From an uncultured Acidimicrobiales bacterium (lineage in GTDB: Bacteria > Actinomycetota > Acidimicrobiia > Acidimicrobiales > SZUA-35), in contig CALIFY010000038.1 of the NCBI GenBank assembly GCA_938021675.1, positions 1 through 64,000 on the forward strand: DNA of 64,000 nt, in the 5' to 3' direction. Of this stretch, positions 44,865 to 54,467 are shown one piece after another (position 1 is the first letter of the stretch; each line of letters begins with the position of its first letter). A model generated the notes under the pieces. That model did no database searches, was not told the origin of the DNA, and saw only the letters and a list, made by a program, of their open reading frames with translations. The translations under genes and the position numbers were made by a program.

Positions 44865-45878
44865 GTGACGCTCAAGATCTTCATCACCGGCGCCACCGGA
44901 TTCGTCGGCAGTCATGTCGTTGCCGAGGCCGTCAGGCGGGGGCACGAGGTGACGGCCGTTGTCCGTCCATCGAGCTCTCAAGACCCCACGGTGGGTCGGC
45001 CGTCGGTCAACGCGGCCAGAATCGACCTTCGAAGTAAAGAGGGATTGGCCGATGCCGTCTCCGGTCATGACGTCGTCATTCATTTGGCGGCGGCTAAAGC
45101 TGGCGACTTTGCGGTTCAGTTCGCGGGAACCGTCGTCGCCACTGAGAACCTGCTTGGCGCGATGGCCGAATCCGGTGTGGCAAACCTCGTCGGCGTCAGC
45201 ACGTTCTCGGTCTACGACTACTTGGGGATGCGCCCCAAGACGTTGTTGGATGAGGCGGCCCCGATCGACCGTTCCCCGGCGCGGCGCGACGAGTACGCCC
45301 AGACCAAGCTGATCCAAGAGGAACTCTTTCGCCGCTTCGGGGAGGTCGACGGGCGACGGCTCGTCGTACTCCGTCCGGGCATGATCTATGGTGCCGGCAA
45401 CCTGTGGCATGCGCTGCTCGGCGCAGAATTTGGTTCCCGGTTCTTGCGAATCGGCGCCAAGGCCACCCTCCCGTTGACCTACGTCGAGAACTGCGCAACC
45501 GCGATGGTGCTCGCCGCCGAACGTCTCACAGACACCGAGACAACGGTCGACGGCGAAACCATCAACCTGGTCGATGACAACTTGCCAACCCAGCGATCGT
45601 ACGCCGAGGCGGTGATGGCTCGAACCGATACACCTCCCTCGATCGGTATCCCGTGGGCCGTGGTGAGAACCGCGGCGGGGGCGTTGGCTAAAGGAAACGA
45701 GCTGCTGCTCGACGGTCGAGCCAAGTTTCCCGGCATCGCAGTGCCCGACCGACTCCATGCCAGGTTCAAGCCCCTCCGGTACACCAACGCAAAGGCGAAG
45801 CGTCTTCTCGGTTGGTCACCCCGTTACCAACTCACCGAAGCCATCGATCGTAGCGTTTCGGCCCAGGAGACCTCGTGA
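44865..45878 (+). CDS. NAD-dependent epimerase/dehydratase (extended SDR)
   Basis: 337 residues from a GTG. NAD motif IFITGATGFVGSHVV, then HLAAAK, and the active-site Tyr-x3-Lys in EYAQTKLIQEEL. RPGMIYG marks the extended SDR fold. A nucleotide-sugar or sugar-acyl modification is likely; the substrate is unknown. Its stop overlaps the next gene by 4 nt. Confidence 0.87.
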   Translation: MTLKIFITGATGFVGSHVVAEAVRRGHEVTAVVRPSSSQDPTVGRPSVNAARIDLRSKEGLADAVSGHDVVIHLAAAKAGDFAVQFAGTVVATENLLGAMAESGVANLVGVSTFSVYDYLGMRPKTLLDEAAPIDRSPARRDEYAQTKLIQEELFRRFGEVDGRRLVVLRPGMIYGAGNLWHALLGAEFGSRFLRIGAKATLPLTYVENCATAMVLAAERLTDTETTVDGETINLVDDNLPTQRSYAEAVMARTDTPPSIGIPWAVVRTAAGALAKGNELLLDGRAKFPGIAVPDRLHARFKPLRYTNAKAKRLLGWSPRYQLTEAIDRSVSAQETS

Positions 45879-47158
45879 GTTCGACCGCCGGTCGGCCGTC
45901 CGTTGCCTACCTGACCGGTGAATATCCTCGAAGCAGCGACACCTTTATTCAGCGAGAGGTGACCGGTCTCCGAAACGCTGGTTTTCGAGTCGAGACGTTC
46001 GCCGTCCGCCGACCCGACCAAGCACATCTCGTCGGACCAGAACAAGAACGGGCCCATGCCACGACGACCTACCTTCTGGAGCTTGCCCGGTCCCCTCGTC
46101 TCGGCTCGGCGAAGCTCGCCGTCATCCTCCGCCGGCCCGGCTCATTCCTCAAGGCGCTCGGTTTAGCGTGGCGAACCAAACGACCCGGCGTGCGGGGCGC
46201 GGCCTATCAACTCATCTACTTCATCGAAGCGGTGCTCCTAGCCGACGAAATGCGCCGCCGCCGACTCACCCACCTCCACAACCATTTTGGTGATTCGAGC
46301 TGCACCGTGGCCATGCTGGCCTCCGAGATAAGCGGTGTCCCGTATAGCTTCACCCTTCACGGTCCCGGCATTTTCTTCGAGGCACGCAGCTGGCAGCTCG
46401 GCGAGAAACTCGATCGAGCGTCGTTCACCGCATGTATTAGCCATTTCGCTCGTAGCCAGGCCGCAATCTTCGCTTCGCCAGAGACCATCGACCGACTGCA
46501 CATCGTGCACTGCGGAGTCGAACCAGAACGACTCAAGCCCGTCGATCACTCCGGTTCGGCCACCCGTCTGCTGTTCGTCGGCCGAGTGGTCGAATTGAAG
46601 GGGCTCGGCGTGCTTCTCGACGCCATCTCACGGTTGGCGGAGCGCCACCCGCGACTCGGGCTCACCGTTGTCGGCGATGGCCCGGACCGCGACCGTCTCC
46701 AACGACACGCTCACTCTCTCGGTATCTCCGACCGGGTTACCTTCGTTGGCTCTCGCTCCCAAGCTGAAGTGGCCGATCATCTATCGGGTAGCGACATTTT
46801 CGTGCTCCCCAGTTTCGCCGAAGGGGTGCCGGTGGTCCTCATGGAAGCGCTGGGAGCTGGCCTTCCGGTCGTGGCGTCGGTTGTCGGGGGCGTGGTTGAG
46901 CTCGTTGCTGAGGACATCAACGGGTTCCTGGTGTCGCCGGCAAACGTCGAGCAGCTGGCCGACCGGCTCGAACAGCTGATAGGCGACGCCGAGCTGCGGC
47001 AACGGTTCGGAACCGCAGGGCGGGCGACGGTTGTTGATCAGTTCGACTCCCGCCGGGAAGCCGAGCGGCTCGGGTCACTGTTCGTCAATACCGCCCATGG
47101 TCTCCCGAGCCTCATACGCCCTGAGGTGCCGCAGCCAAGCGGCACGCTACCCACCTAG
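45875..47158 (+). CDS. GT4-family glycosyltransferase
   Basis: 427 residues, GT-B fold. The N-terminal half has YLTGEYPRSSDTFIQREV and HNHFGDSS. The C-terminal half has RLLFVGRVVELKGLGVLLDAI, VGDGPDRDRL and the EX7E motif in FAEGVPVVLMEALGAGLPVVA. It is a retaining transferase for the polysaccharide repeat unit. It overlaps the epimerase gene by 4 nt and converges on the next glycosyltransferase. Confidence 0.9.
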   Translation: MSSTAGRPSVAYLTGEYPRSSDTFIQREVTGLRNAGFRVETFAVRRPDQAHLVGPEQERAHATTTYLLELARSPRLGSAKLAVILRRPGSFLKALGLAWRTKRPGVRGAAYQLIYFIEAVLLADEMRRRRLTHLHNHFGDSSCTVAMLASEISGVPYSFTLHGPGIFFEARSWQLGEKLDRASFTACISHFARSQAAIFASPETIDRLHIVHCGVEPERLKPVDHSGSATRLLFVGRVVELKGLGVLLDAISRLAERHPRLGLTVVGDGPDRDRLQRHAHSLGISDRVTFVGSRSQAEVADHLSGSDIFVLPSFAEGVPVVLMEALGAGLPVVASVVGGVVELVAEDINGFLVSPANVEQLADRLEQLIGDAELRQRFGTAGRATVVDQFDSRREAERLGSLFVNTAHGLPSLIRPEVPQPSGTLPT

Positions 47159-47168
47159 CGATCGGTGA

Positions 47169-48179
47169 TCAGTCTCCGGTGACTTGGTCCAGGACTCGGT
47201 AGAGGTGTGTTGCCGCCGCCTGATCGGTGCAGTTCTTCTCGGCGAACGCCAGCGCGTTGGCATCGAGCCGCGATCTCGTCACCTCATCTGACCACATCGT
47301 GTCGATGGCCTCGGCCATAGTCGCCGGGTCATACAGTTTGGAACACAACGCGTTCTCGTCGTGGACGCAATAGTCTTCGAGTCCCGGCCGATCGGTGGTG
47401 ACCAACGATCGGCCATGCCGATAGGTCTCAACGATCGTTACCAAACCGGCGGTAAGTGCGCCATCGTTGAGCGGAACCACGTTTACCCGGGCATGTCGCA
47501 CCAGGCGTCGAATCTCGGGACGGCTGATCTGCTCCAGAATGGTCACGTTCGGGGGAACGGTCAGACCCTCGAGCACACGATCGGATGCGAGAACCAGCGT
47601 GCGATACCCAAGTTTGGACATCGCAGCAAAGAATGTCCCATAGTCGCGATACCCAGAGCCGGTGGCGAACACGTACGGCTCGTCCTGACCCACTGGTTTC
47701 TCGGTCTCGATGTCGGCTCCGTACTGAATCGGCACGTATTCGAACCGCTCGGCCGGAAGGTTCAGCAGCTTAGAGTATCCCTCGATCTCCCGGGTCGAGT
47801 GCACGATGAAACGGTCGACACGACTGAGCGGGATTCGACCGATGCGTCGCTTCACCGCAGGATTCAACCCCTCGGTGTTGAACAACCACGCCACCAAGGG
47901 CCGGTCAGCTCGTTCGGTCATTGTCCACAAACTGGCGGCGAAGGCGAGCTGGGGAAACACGGTGATGACACCGGCATCGTTGCCGGCCATACCCTGCCTC
48001 GCCTGGCGCATCCGGTCGACCCATTCTTGAACTCCGGCCTTCGGTGCAGACTGATGCCAGTTCCGCTCGTTCCCGATTCGCGGGATCAGTGTGAAGGTAT
48101 GACGGTCGTCATCGACGGCGTGGTTGATCCAACGATCCTCAGCCGATTCGAAATATGGTGACAAAACGACCCACCTCAT
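47169..48179 (-). CDS. Glycosyltransferase, GT-B-like
   Basis: 336 residues. It is weaker in motifs than the GT4 neighbour, but the architecture fits: an N-terminal part with WLFNTEGLNP and RFIVHSTREIEGY, then VFATGSGYRDYGTFFAAM, VTILEQISRPEIRRLVRHARVNVVPL and ETYRHGRSLVTTDRPG. The last places a conserved Glu near the donor site. The ribosome-binding site GGGAG is 7 nt before ATG 48179. The substrate is unknown. Confidence 0.75.
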   Translation of the reverse strand: MRWVVLSPYFESAEDRWINHAVDDDRHTFTLIPRIGNERNWHQSAPKAGVQEWVDRMRQARQGMAGNDAGVITVFPQLAFAASLWTMTERADRPLVAWLFNTEGLNPAVKRRIGRIPLSRVDRFIVHSTREIEGYSKLLNLPAERFEYVPIQYGADIETEKPVGQDEPYVFATGSGYRDYGTFFAAMSKLGYRTLVLASDRVLEGLTVPPNVTILEQISRPEIRRLVRHARVNVVPLNDGALTAGLVTIVETYRHGRSLVTTDRPGLEDYCVHDENALCSKLYDPATMAEAIDTMWSDEVTRSRLDANALAFAEKNCTDQAAATHLYRVLDQVTGD

Positions 48180-48303
48180 GCACGGGCTCCCTTGTACCCG
48201 CCATCGGTTTCCGTTTCACACCACACCACAATCCCTCAGTTCTTCCAGACCAGCACGCCACACGCGCCAACCGGCAATCGCCCAGCATCAGTCCTTGTTG
48301 CCG

Positions 48304-49638
48304 TCATGAGGAACCGACGCCAGCAACCGGGATTTCTGTGCGCCGATCCCGGTCGGCGACCCGCTGATAGTAGACGATAGCAACCCAGCTTGCGATCACA
48401 AGATAAGTTTCTGACACCAGGGTGGCCACAACCGCTCCCTCCCACCCACCGTTTGGGATGAGTGTCAAGTACAGGACGACCGAAACCGCGGCCGATGAAA
48501 GGTACACGGCAGCTCGTTCGTTTGTCCGTCCCAGCCCGAGTAGTCCGTTGAGCGGCGTGCCACTCAAACCGAGCAGCGGCAGGAACAGCACGAGCCAAGG
48601 AATAATCGACTTTGCCTCGGCAAACTCGGGCTTGATCAAGAAATCGATCAGAGGCTCGACGAGTCTCAGCGCGCCGTAGATCGCCCCGGCCGCCACCCAT
48701 CCGACGGCAAACATGAAGGTGGAAAGACGTACGGCCCGTCGCAGATGAAAGCCGTCGCTCCCATCGCCGTCATCGGTCAAAAATCGGTGGAACGCAGCTT
48801 GCCCGACCACCCGAAGCGGCAATGCTCCCAACAGTACGACCCGGTATGCGGCGGCGTAGAGGCCGACATCGGTATCGAGTCCGAACGCCTTCAACGTGAT
48901 CTTGTCGCCCTCGATCTGAACCTGGCTGGCGGCGAGCGGGGCGGCGAACACCCCGCTAGACCGTACGGCGTTAGCCGGAGGTCGACGGAACCGGATCCGG
49001 TACCCGAGCCTTGGCAGGTGTCTGAACACCAACCATGCGGAATATCCGACATACAGCACGAAGTACGTGGCTCCCAGGTTCCGGACGGTCAATTGTCCGG
49101 CTAGAAAAAGCGTTGGTACGGCGATCAGTTTCATCAGGATCGACCCGATCCTGACCCGCATCATGGACGGATACCCAGCGGCCGCCTGAACCAGCCACCC
49201 ACAGACGAAAACCGTCGAGTTTCCGATCAACTCGCTTGCGATGATGAGTACGGTCTCTGAGAACGTCACGCCATCGTAGAAGATGACGGCCAGAACTACG
49301 GCCACCACCGTCGAGGCGACACCGGCCAACAGCGTCAGGGATAGGAAGTCCGGCTGCAGTTCATTCAACGGCTGGTTAAAACGAAACCGACGTTGAATTA
49401 GGGCGAGACCTGGGCCGGAGTACGTCACAGCACTGAAAATGCTGGCCAATCCGAACAACGCAGCGAACCCGCCGAACTGCTCGATGGTCAATACCTCTTG
49501 GAGAAGGGTGAACGACACAACGGCTGCGATGAGCGCCAATCCGTCCATGGCGGCAGACCACAATGTGTCCTCTGCCAACCCGTCGAAGGCGCGCCACGCT
49601 TTCGACGCGGCGGTTGCCGCTCGTGTTCTTATCGTCAC
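48304..49638 (-). CDS. Polysaccharide flippase (Wzx/MOP superfamily)
   Basis: 444 residues with about 12 hydrophobic segments. It includes an N-terminal LWSAAMDGLALIAAVVSFTLL, YSGPGLALIQRRFRFNQ, QIEGDKITLKAFG and a C-terminal pair of helices. It would move lipid-linked repeat units across the membrane. The GTG start has GGAGA upstream. A matching Wzy polymerase was not recognised in the window. Confidence 0.85.
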   Translation of the reverse strand: MTIRTRAATAASKAWRAFDGLAEDTLWSAAMDGLALIAAVVSFTLLQEVLTIEQFGGFAALFGLASIFSAVTYSGPGLALIQRRFRFNQPLNELQPDFLSLTLLAGVASTVVAVVLAVIFYDGVTFSETVLIIASELIGNSTVFVCGWLVQAAAGYPSMMRVRIGSILMKLIAVPTLFLAGQLTVRNLGATYFVLYVGYSAWLVFRHLPRLGYRIRFRRPPANAVRSSGVFAAPLAASQVQIEGDKITLKAFGLDTDVGLYAAAYRVVLLGALPLRVVGQAAFHRFLTDDGDGSDGFHLRRAVRLSTFMFAVGWVAAGAIYGALRLVEPLIDFLIKPEFAEAKSIIPWLVLFLPLLGLSGTPLNGLLGLGRTNERAAVYLSSAAVSVVLYLTLIPNGGWEGAVVATLVSETYLVIASWVAIVYYQRVADRDRRTEIPVAGVGSS

Positions 49639-49866
49639 CCGTTTCTCCGGATCAGTTGCCGCGGAACCACCGAGTATCTGCAGGTCCTGCAGGCGGCGGG
49701 GCGACCGTCGTCACCGGCCAAATTCTAGCAGGCTCAATCGCCGACCGATTCACGGACCACCCCAGCTTCGGGCCCCGCTCCGGGCCGACCGCTGCAGGCG
49801 AAAGGGCGGGTCGACAACTTCGACTCCCCTGTACGTTCCAGACCGGGTATGGCTCGCTCGATAGGA

Positions 49867-49872
49867 TAAACT
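49867..49872 (+). promoter_or_regulatory. -10 element for a leaderless glycosyltransferase mRNA
   Basis: TAAACT ends 5 nt before the GTG at 49878. No ribosome-binding site is present in the preceding 20 nt. Confidence 0.35.
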
Positions 49873-49877
49873 GATTC

Positions 49878-50867
49878 GTGGTTTTCAAAGAATCGGCCGC
49901 CGACCGATCCGAGTCAGATAAACACCTGGCCCCGACGTCGGGCGAGCCGACCAGAGTCGGTGTCTACGTCTGTACCTACCGACGAAACGAACCGTTATCC
50001 AGAATGCTCGACTCGCTTGAGGTAGCGGCCCGGCAGGCTGAACCGGATGTAGAACTCGGCGTCGTCGTCGTCGATGACAACGCCGATGGGTCGGCCCGCC
50101 AAGTCGTCGACGCCTGCTCCCATCACTTCCCTCTTGGCCTCCACTATTCCTTTGTCGGGACCGGGAATATCGCCGAAGCAAGGAATGCCGGCTTGAACGC
50201 AGCCATGGAACTCGGCGAGTGGGTAGCGATGGTCGATGATGACCAGATCGTCGTCGAACGCTGGCTCTCGGAGCTTGTCCGGGTTCAGCAAGATACCAAG
50301 GCTGATGCCATCACCGCTCCGGTGTATGCCCGGTTCCCGGACGACGGACCACGGTGGCTCCACGACCAACCATTCGCCGCGCTGTGGGGCACCAAGCTCC
50401 GTGAAGACGGCGATCCGGTCGACGACCTGCAGACGGCAAACTCCATGATCCGGACATCGTTCCTTCGGGAACACCCCGAGATTCGATTCGCCGTTGACCT
50501 CGGGTCTTCAGGCGGCGAAGACATGGTCTTCTACCGAGCAGCCATAGATGCTGGTTTGAAGGCCCACTACAGCCGTCATGCCGTGAACTGGGAGTTGGAG
50601 TCGGCGGACCGGGCCACCTATCGGTATCAACTACGCCGCAATCTGTGGCACGGCAACACCGAAGCGGTCACCTGCCTTCGAGCAGGGCGTGACGGACGAG
50701 CCCGGATCGTCGCCCGCGCCGCCAAACGAGCGCTTCTGGCCGCTGGCCATCCCGTCGGTCGGCTCCGCTCAGGCCGGTCGCCCCAGGCGCGCTACACGAT
50801 GGCATACGCCCTGCAATCGGTAGGGCTCCTCATCGGCGCAGCAGGCATCAAGTTGACACACGGATAG
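49878..50867 (+). CDS. GT2-family glycosyltransferase
   Basis: 329 residues: VGVYVCTYRRNEPLSRML, VVVVDDNADGSA, NIAEARNAGLN and the metal site in WVAMVDDDQIV. An acceptor motif SGGEDMVFYRA follows. It is an inverting transferase, cytosolic or membrane-associated; the C-terminal ALQSVGLLIGAAGIKLT may be a peripheral hydrophobic helix. It is the last gene of the polysaccharide region and converges on xylA with 25 bp between. Confidence 0.87.
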   Translation: MVFKESAADRSESDKHLAPTSGEPTRVGVYVCTYRRNEPLSRMLDSLEVAARQAEPDVELGVVVVDDNADGSARQVVDACSHHFPLGLHYSFVGTGNIAEARNAGLNAAMELGEWVAMVDDDQIVVERWLSELVRVQQDTKADAITAPVYARFPDDGPRWLHDQPFAALWGTKLREDGDPVDDLQTANSMIRTSFLREHPEIRFAVDLGSSGGEDMVFYRAAIDAGLKAHYSRHAVNWELESADRATYRYQLRRNLWHGNTEAVTCLRAGRDGRARIVARAAKRALLAAGHPVGRLRSGRSPQARYTMAYALQSVGLLIGAAGIKLTHG

Positions 50868-50892
50868 ACCCGTCCAACCGAACTCGGCGGCG

Positions 50893-52218
50893 CTATCGGA
50901 CCCGTTCGATTGTGCGGTTGACCAGGTTTTCGAGCAGTTCTTGACGACCCGATACCGGGATCGGGTCCAACACCGAACTGGCCCGTTCCCGCAACGAGTT
51001 AAGCGTGACGTCGCCGGTCAGGATCTGGCGGCCAAATTCGGTTTCCCAACCTGCGTACCGATGTTGGACGGCCACCGCCAGTTCGCCTTCTTCGAGCAGC
51101 GCTGCTGCCGCCAGCAAGCTGCGAGCAATCGTGTCCATACCCCCGATGTGAGCATGGAACAGATCGTCGTTCGCGACCGATTGGCGGCGTAGCTTCGAGT
51201 CGAAATTGCATCCGCCGGAGGTGAAACCGCCCCCCTTGAGAATCTCGTACATGCCGAGGGTCATCTGCTCGACCGAGCTCGGGAAACGATCGACGTCCCA
51301 CCCAAGCCGGTCATCGCCGGCGTTGGCGTCAACGCTGCCAAAGATTCCGGCCTCGACCGCCATCGCCACTTCGTGCTGGAAGTCATGGCCGGACAACGTG
51401 GCATGGTTGACCTCGATATTGACGTGTACCTCGCCGAGCAGATCGAACCGTTGTAAGAATGCAGTGACAGCCGCAACGTCGCGGTCGTACTGATGTTTCA
51501 TGGGCTCGAATGGTTTGGGCTCGACCAAGATCATCCCGTCGAACCCGATGGCATGTTTGTGCTCGATCACCAACGACAAGAATCGGGCCAGCTGCACCTG
51601 CTCGCGCTGAAGGTCGGTATTCAAAAGGGTCTCGTACCCTTCCCGCCCTCCCCACATCACGTAGTTGTGGCCGCCGAGTCGGTGTACGGCTTCGAGACAC
51701 TCACACACTTGAGCGGCCGCCCTGGCGAATACCTCCGGGTCCGGGTTTGTCGCGGCACCGGCTTGATAGCGACGATCGGAGAAAAGGTTCGCTGTTCCCC
51801 ACAACAACTCGACACCGGTTCGTTCCATGTGACCGTTCGCCAGGTCGACCATGTGACGGAATCGATCGACGGTCTCCCCTACGTCGGAACCCGGTGGGGC
51901 GATATCGACGTCGTGAAAGCAAAAGTACGGGACCCCCAATTTTTCGAAGAACTCGAACGCCACCTCCATCTTTTGCTCGGCTGCCGCCATCTCGTCGATC
52001 GCCCCTACCCACGGGCGATCGAGCGTTCCGGCTCCAAAGATGTCAAAGCCGTTCCAGGCGAACGAATGCCAATAACAGACGGCAAACCGCAGGTGATCGC
52101 TCATCGTCTTGCCGGCGACGACTCGATCGGCGTCATACCACCTGAAGGCCAGCGGGTTGTCGGACTCCGGACCCTCATAAGGGATCGGGGAGGCCACGGT
52201 CGGGAAAAATTCACTCAT
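50893..52218 (-). CDS. xylA: Xylose isomerase, class II
   Basis: 441 residues. The catalytic His is in FCFHDVDIAP. Metal ligands are in ILVEPKPFEPMKHQYD, VNIEVNHATLSGHDFQHE and SVDANAGDDRLGWDVD. It interconverts xylose and xylulose. The length and the N-terminal SPIPYEGPESDNPLAFRWY are those of class II enzymes. It lies downstream of the ABC transporter genes. No xylulokinase gene is in the window. Confidence 0.95.
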   Translation of the reverse strand: MSEFFPTVASPIPYEGPESDNPLAFRWYDADRVVAGKTMSDHLRFAVCYWHSFAWNGFDIFGAGTLDRPWVGAIDEMAAAEQKMEVAFEFFEKLGVPYFCFHDVDIAPPGSDVGETVDRFRHMVDLANGHMERTGVELLWGTANLFSDRRYQAGAATNPDPEVFARAAAQVCECLEAVHRLGGHNYVMWGGREGYETLLNTDLQREQVQLARFLSLVIEHKHAIGFDGMILVEPKPFEPMKHQYDRDVAAVTAFLQRFDLLGEVHVNIEVNHATLSGHDFQHEVAMAVEAGIFGSVDANAGDDRLGWDVDRFPSSVEQMTLGMYEILKGGGFTSGGCNFDSKLRRQSVANDDLFHAHIGGMDTIARSLLAAAALLEEGELAVAVQHRYAGWETEFGRQILTGDVTLNSLRERASSVLDPIPVSGRQELLENLVNRTIERVR

Positions 52219-52254
52219 GTCGTTCCTCTAGATTGATGTTCGGATTGGCGTTGC

Positions 52255-53553
52255 TCAGACACCGGGACGGCGGCTCAAGGCATCGACCGACGACGCTATG
52301 AGTAGTGCGGCCCCGGCACAGATGAACTTGACTCCGGAACTACTGAAGTCGATCTCGCCGAGTATTGGAAGGATCCGCTTGCCGACCAGCGTCAACCCGT
52401 TGGGAATCAAAGCGAGGACGAATCCGCCGAGCACTGCGTTCAGCATCCTGCCTCGTCCCCCAAACAACGAGGTACCGCCGATGACTGCAGCACCGACCGC
52501 CAGAAGCAGGGTGTCGTTCGCACCGGTATTGGGATCGACACTATTCACCCTGCTAGCCAGGAAGGCGCCGCCGATGCCGGCCATCAACCCGCACAGGGTG
52601 AAGGCAGCCAACCGAATCCGAGCCACGTCGATCCCTGCCCGACGGGCCGCTTCGGCGTTTCCGCCGACTGCGTACATGTGTCGACCGAACCGCGTTCGAT
52701 TGAGCAACAGGTTTAGCAACACAACAAGCGCTAACACCACAGGAATGACGATCGGAAGACCCCGTATCGGTGCTGGAGCATTGGGGAATGCCCGGTTGCG
52801 ATTCAGGATGAACGTGACGGCGATGGCACCTGCGGTGACCAACGACAAACGAAGGACAAGTAACGCCAACGGCCCGGAACCACCGGATGCCCGGCGTAGA
52901 CGAACGAGGGTGGCGCCATACAAGCCGATAGCCCCGGCCACGAACACCCACGATGCCGCCGGCGTGAGGTTCGACCCAACCAAGTCCTTTACCACTCCGT
53001 TCTCGATTCGTACGCTGCCCCCCTCACGGACGAGAAGCAGAAGGATTCCCTGAAACAACAATACGTTGGCCAAGGTCACGACGAACGATGGGATCCCGAC
53101 CCTTGCCACCATGAAGCCGGTAAACAATCCGAGGGCGACCGCCACCGCCGCTGCCGTCAGCGCCGAAGGGAGTAACGACCACTCTTCGAGTCGGGTGGCG
53201 AGAACCGCGGCCGACACACCAGCCGTGAAGCCGGCGGCCAAGTCGATCTCCCCGAGCAGCAGAGCGAACGAGACCGCCATGGCGATGACGATTACCGACG
53301 ATGCTTGCTCCAAGAAGTTGGCGAGGTTGAGAGCGGTCAGGAAACTGTCGGGGTTGGCCAATCCAAAGATGGTGGTCAAGACCGCAATTGCCAACAGCGC
53401 CGGCAGCGGGCCGAGATCCCCACCTCGCATCCTGGCTAGGCTTTGACCGACCGAGGATCTGAAATCTGACGGCGCCTCGTCGAGGGCAAAGTCGGTACGC
53501 GCCCCCGTCGGGCCGGCGTCATCGCTTGTACCGTCCGTCGTTCTCGTCGTCAC
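52255..53553 (-). CDS. xylH: Sugar ABC transporter permease (XylH-like)
   Basis: 432 residues with about ten membrane segments, BPD_transp_2 type. Family landmarks are LLLGEIDLAAGFTAG, FVVTLANVLLFQGI and AARRAGIDVARIRLAAFTLCGLMAG (cytosolic coupling loop), with GGTSLFGGRGRMLNAVLGG near the end. It starts with a 4-nt overlap after the ATPase gene. The xylose assignment comes from the adjacent xylA. Confidence 0.9.
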   Translation of the reverse strand: MTTRTTDGTSDDAGPTGARTDFALDEAPSDFRSSVGQSLARMRGGDLGPLPALLAIAVLTTIFGLANPDSFLTALNLANFLEQASSVIVIAMAVSFALLLGEIDLAAGFTAGVSAAVLATRLEEWSLLPSALTAAAVAVALGLFTGFMVARVGIPSFVVTLANVLLFQGILLLLVREGGSVRIENGVVKDLVGSNLTPAASWVFVAGAIGLYGATLVRLRRASGGSGPLALLVLRLSLVTAGAIAVTFILNRNRAFPNAPAPIRGLPIVIPVVLALVVLLNLLLNRTRFGRHMYAVGGNAEAARRAGIDVARIRLAAFTLCGLMAGIGGAFLASRVNSVDPNTGANDTLLLAVGAAVIGGTSLFGGRGRMLNAVLGGFVLALIPNGLTLVGKRILPILGEIDFSSSGVKFICAGAALLIASSVDALSRRPGV

Positions 53554-54323
53554 CGTACGACCTCTCCATGTTCCGTGCCGTTCGATCGACCGGACGTGAT
53601 CAGCTCGACGAGCTGCTCTGTAGTCGTGTCAGGCGTCACCGGAAGGTCGGCGACGATGCGCCCGAGATACATCGGAGAGATACGGTCGGCGACCTGTAAG
53701 ACATCGACCATGTTGTGGCTGATCAAGACGACGCCGAGACCGGTTTCGGCCAGACGACGCACCAGGGCGAGAACATGCTCGGTCTGGGCCACGCCAAGCG
53801 CCGCCGTCGGCTCATCGAGGATCACCACGTGTGAATTCCACAAGACAGCCTTGGCGATGGCCACCGTCTGGCGCTGGCCGCCAGACAACGCTTGGACCAG
53901 CTGGCGAACACTCTGAAGGGTACGAACCCCGAGCGACGCCAGGGTCTCGCGTGCCGCACGTTCCATCGAGCGTTCGTCGAGCATGCCGCGCACGGTCAGC
54001 TCCCGCCCGAGATACAGGTTTTGGACGACATCAAGGTTCTCGCAAAGCGCCAAGTCTTGATAGACGACTTCGATTCCGAGTGCGGCGGCATCACGAGGAC
54101 CATCGATGTCCACCACCGATCCGTCGAATCGAAAGGAGCCGCTGTCCGGTGGGTGGATGCCGGCCATCGTCTTGACCAGCGTCGACTTTCCGGCGCCATT
54201 GTCGCCGATTAGTGCCGTCACCGTCCCTGGGTAAACGGCGAAGTCGACGTCGTGCAACACGTGGACCGACCCGAAGGTTTTGTTAATTCCAACCGCTTCG
54301 AACAGCGGTGTTGACTCGGTCAT
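53550..54323 (-). CDS. xylG: Sugar ABC transporter ATP-binding protein, single domain
   Basis: 257 residues. Walker A is ALIGDNGAGKSTLVK, the Q-loop is in VVYQDLALCENL, the signature ALSGGQRQTVAIA and Walker B VVILDEPTAALG, with the His switch in LISHNM. It is a one-domain ATPase as in FrcA-type transporters, unlike the two-domain E. coli XylG. GGGGAG lies just before ATG 54323. Confidence 0.92.
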   Translation of the reverse strand: MTESTPLFEAVGINKTFGSVHVLHDVDFAVYPGTVTALIGDNGAGKSTLVKTMAGIHPPDSGSFRFDGSVVDIDGPRDAAALGIEVVYQDLALCENLDVVQNLYLGRELTVRGMLDERSMERAARETLASLGVRTLQSVRQLVQALSGGQRQTVAIAKAVLWNSHVVILDEPTAALGVAQTEHVLALVRRLAETGLGVVLISHNMVDVLQVADRISPMYLGRIVADLPVTPDTTTEQLVELITSGRSNGTEHGEVVR

Positions 54324-54333
54324 TCACTCCCCC

Positions 54334-54385
54334 TTTCCATCCCTTCTAGCCTTTCCATCCCCTTCTAGCCTTTCGATCCCCTTCG
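54334..54385. repeat. Three short tandem repeats upstream of the ATPase gene
   Basis: Two near-identical units of 18 and 19 bp (TTTCCATCCCTTCTAGCC with one extra C in the second) and a partial third with C to G. They sit between the binding-protein and ATPase genes. Confidence 0.8.
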
Positions 54386-54406
54386 AACCGCCCGATTTCT
54401 GGAAGA

Positions 54407-54453
54407 GGGCCGCCGGTCGCGTCGAGGCGGAAGCGAGACACGACCGGCGGTCC
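54407..54453 (-). terminator. Intercistronic hairpin after the binding-protein gene
   Basis: A stem of 13 positions (54407-54419 against 54441-54453; ten perfect pairs CCGCCGGTCG/CGACCGGCGG extended by G.T and two G-C pairs) with a 21-nt loop. It lies 15 nt past the binding-protein stop. No clear U tract follows. It is placed as a partial terminator or 3' stabiliser giving more binding protein than ATPase/permease. Confidence 0.55.
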
Positions 54454-54467
54454 AAGAACCCGGTGTC

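Noticed and set aside
31005-49638. A Wzy polymerase gene
   Set aside because: No additional polytopic protein of suitable size besides the flippase, the GtrA fusion and the large sugar transferase was found.
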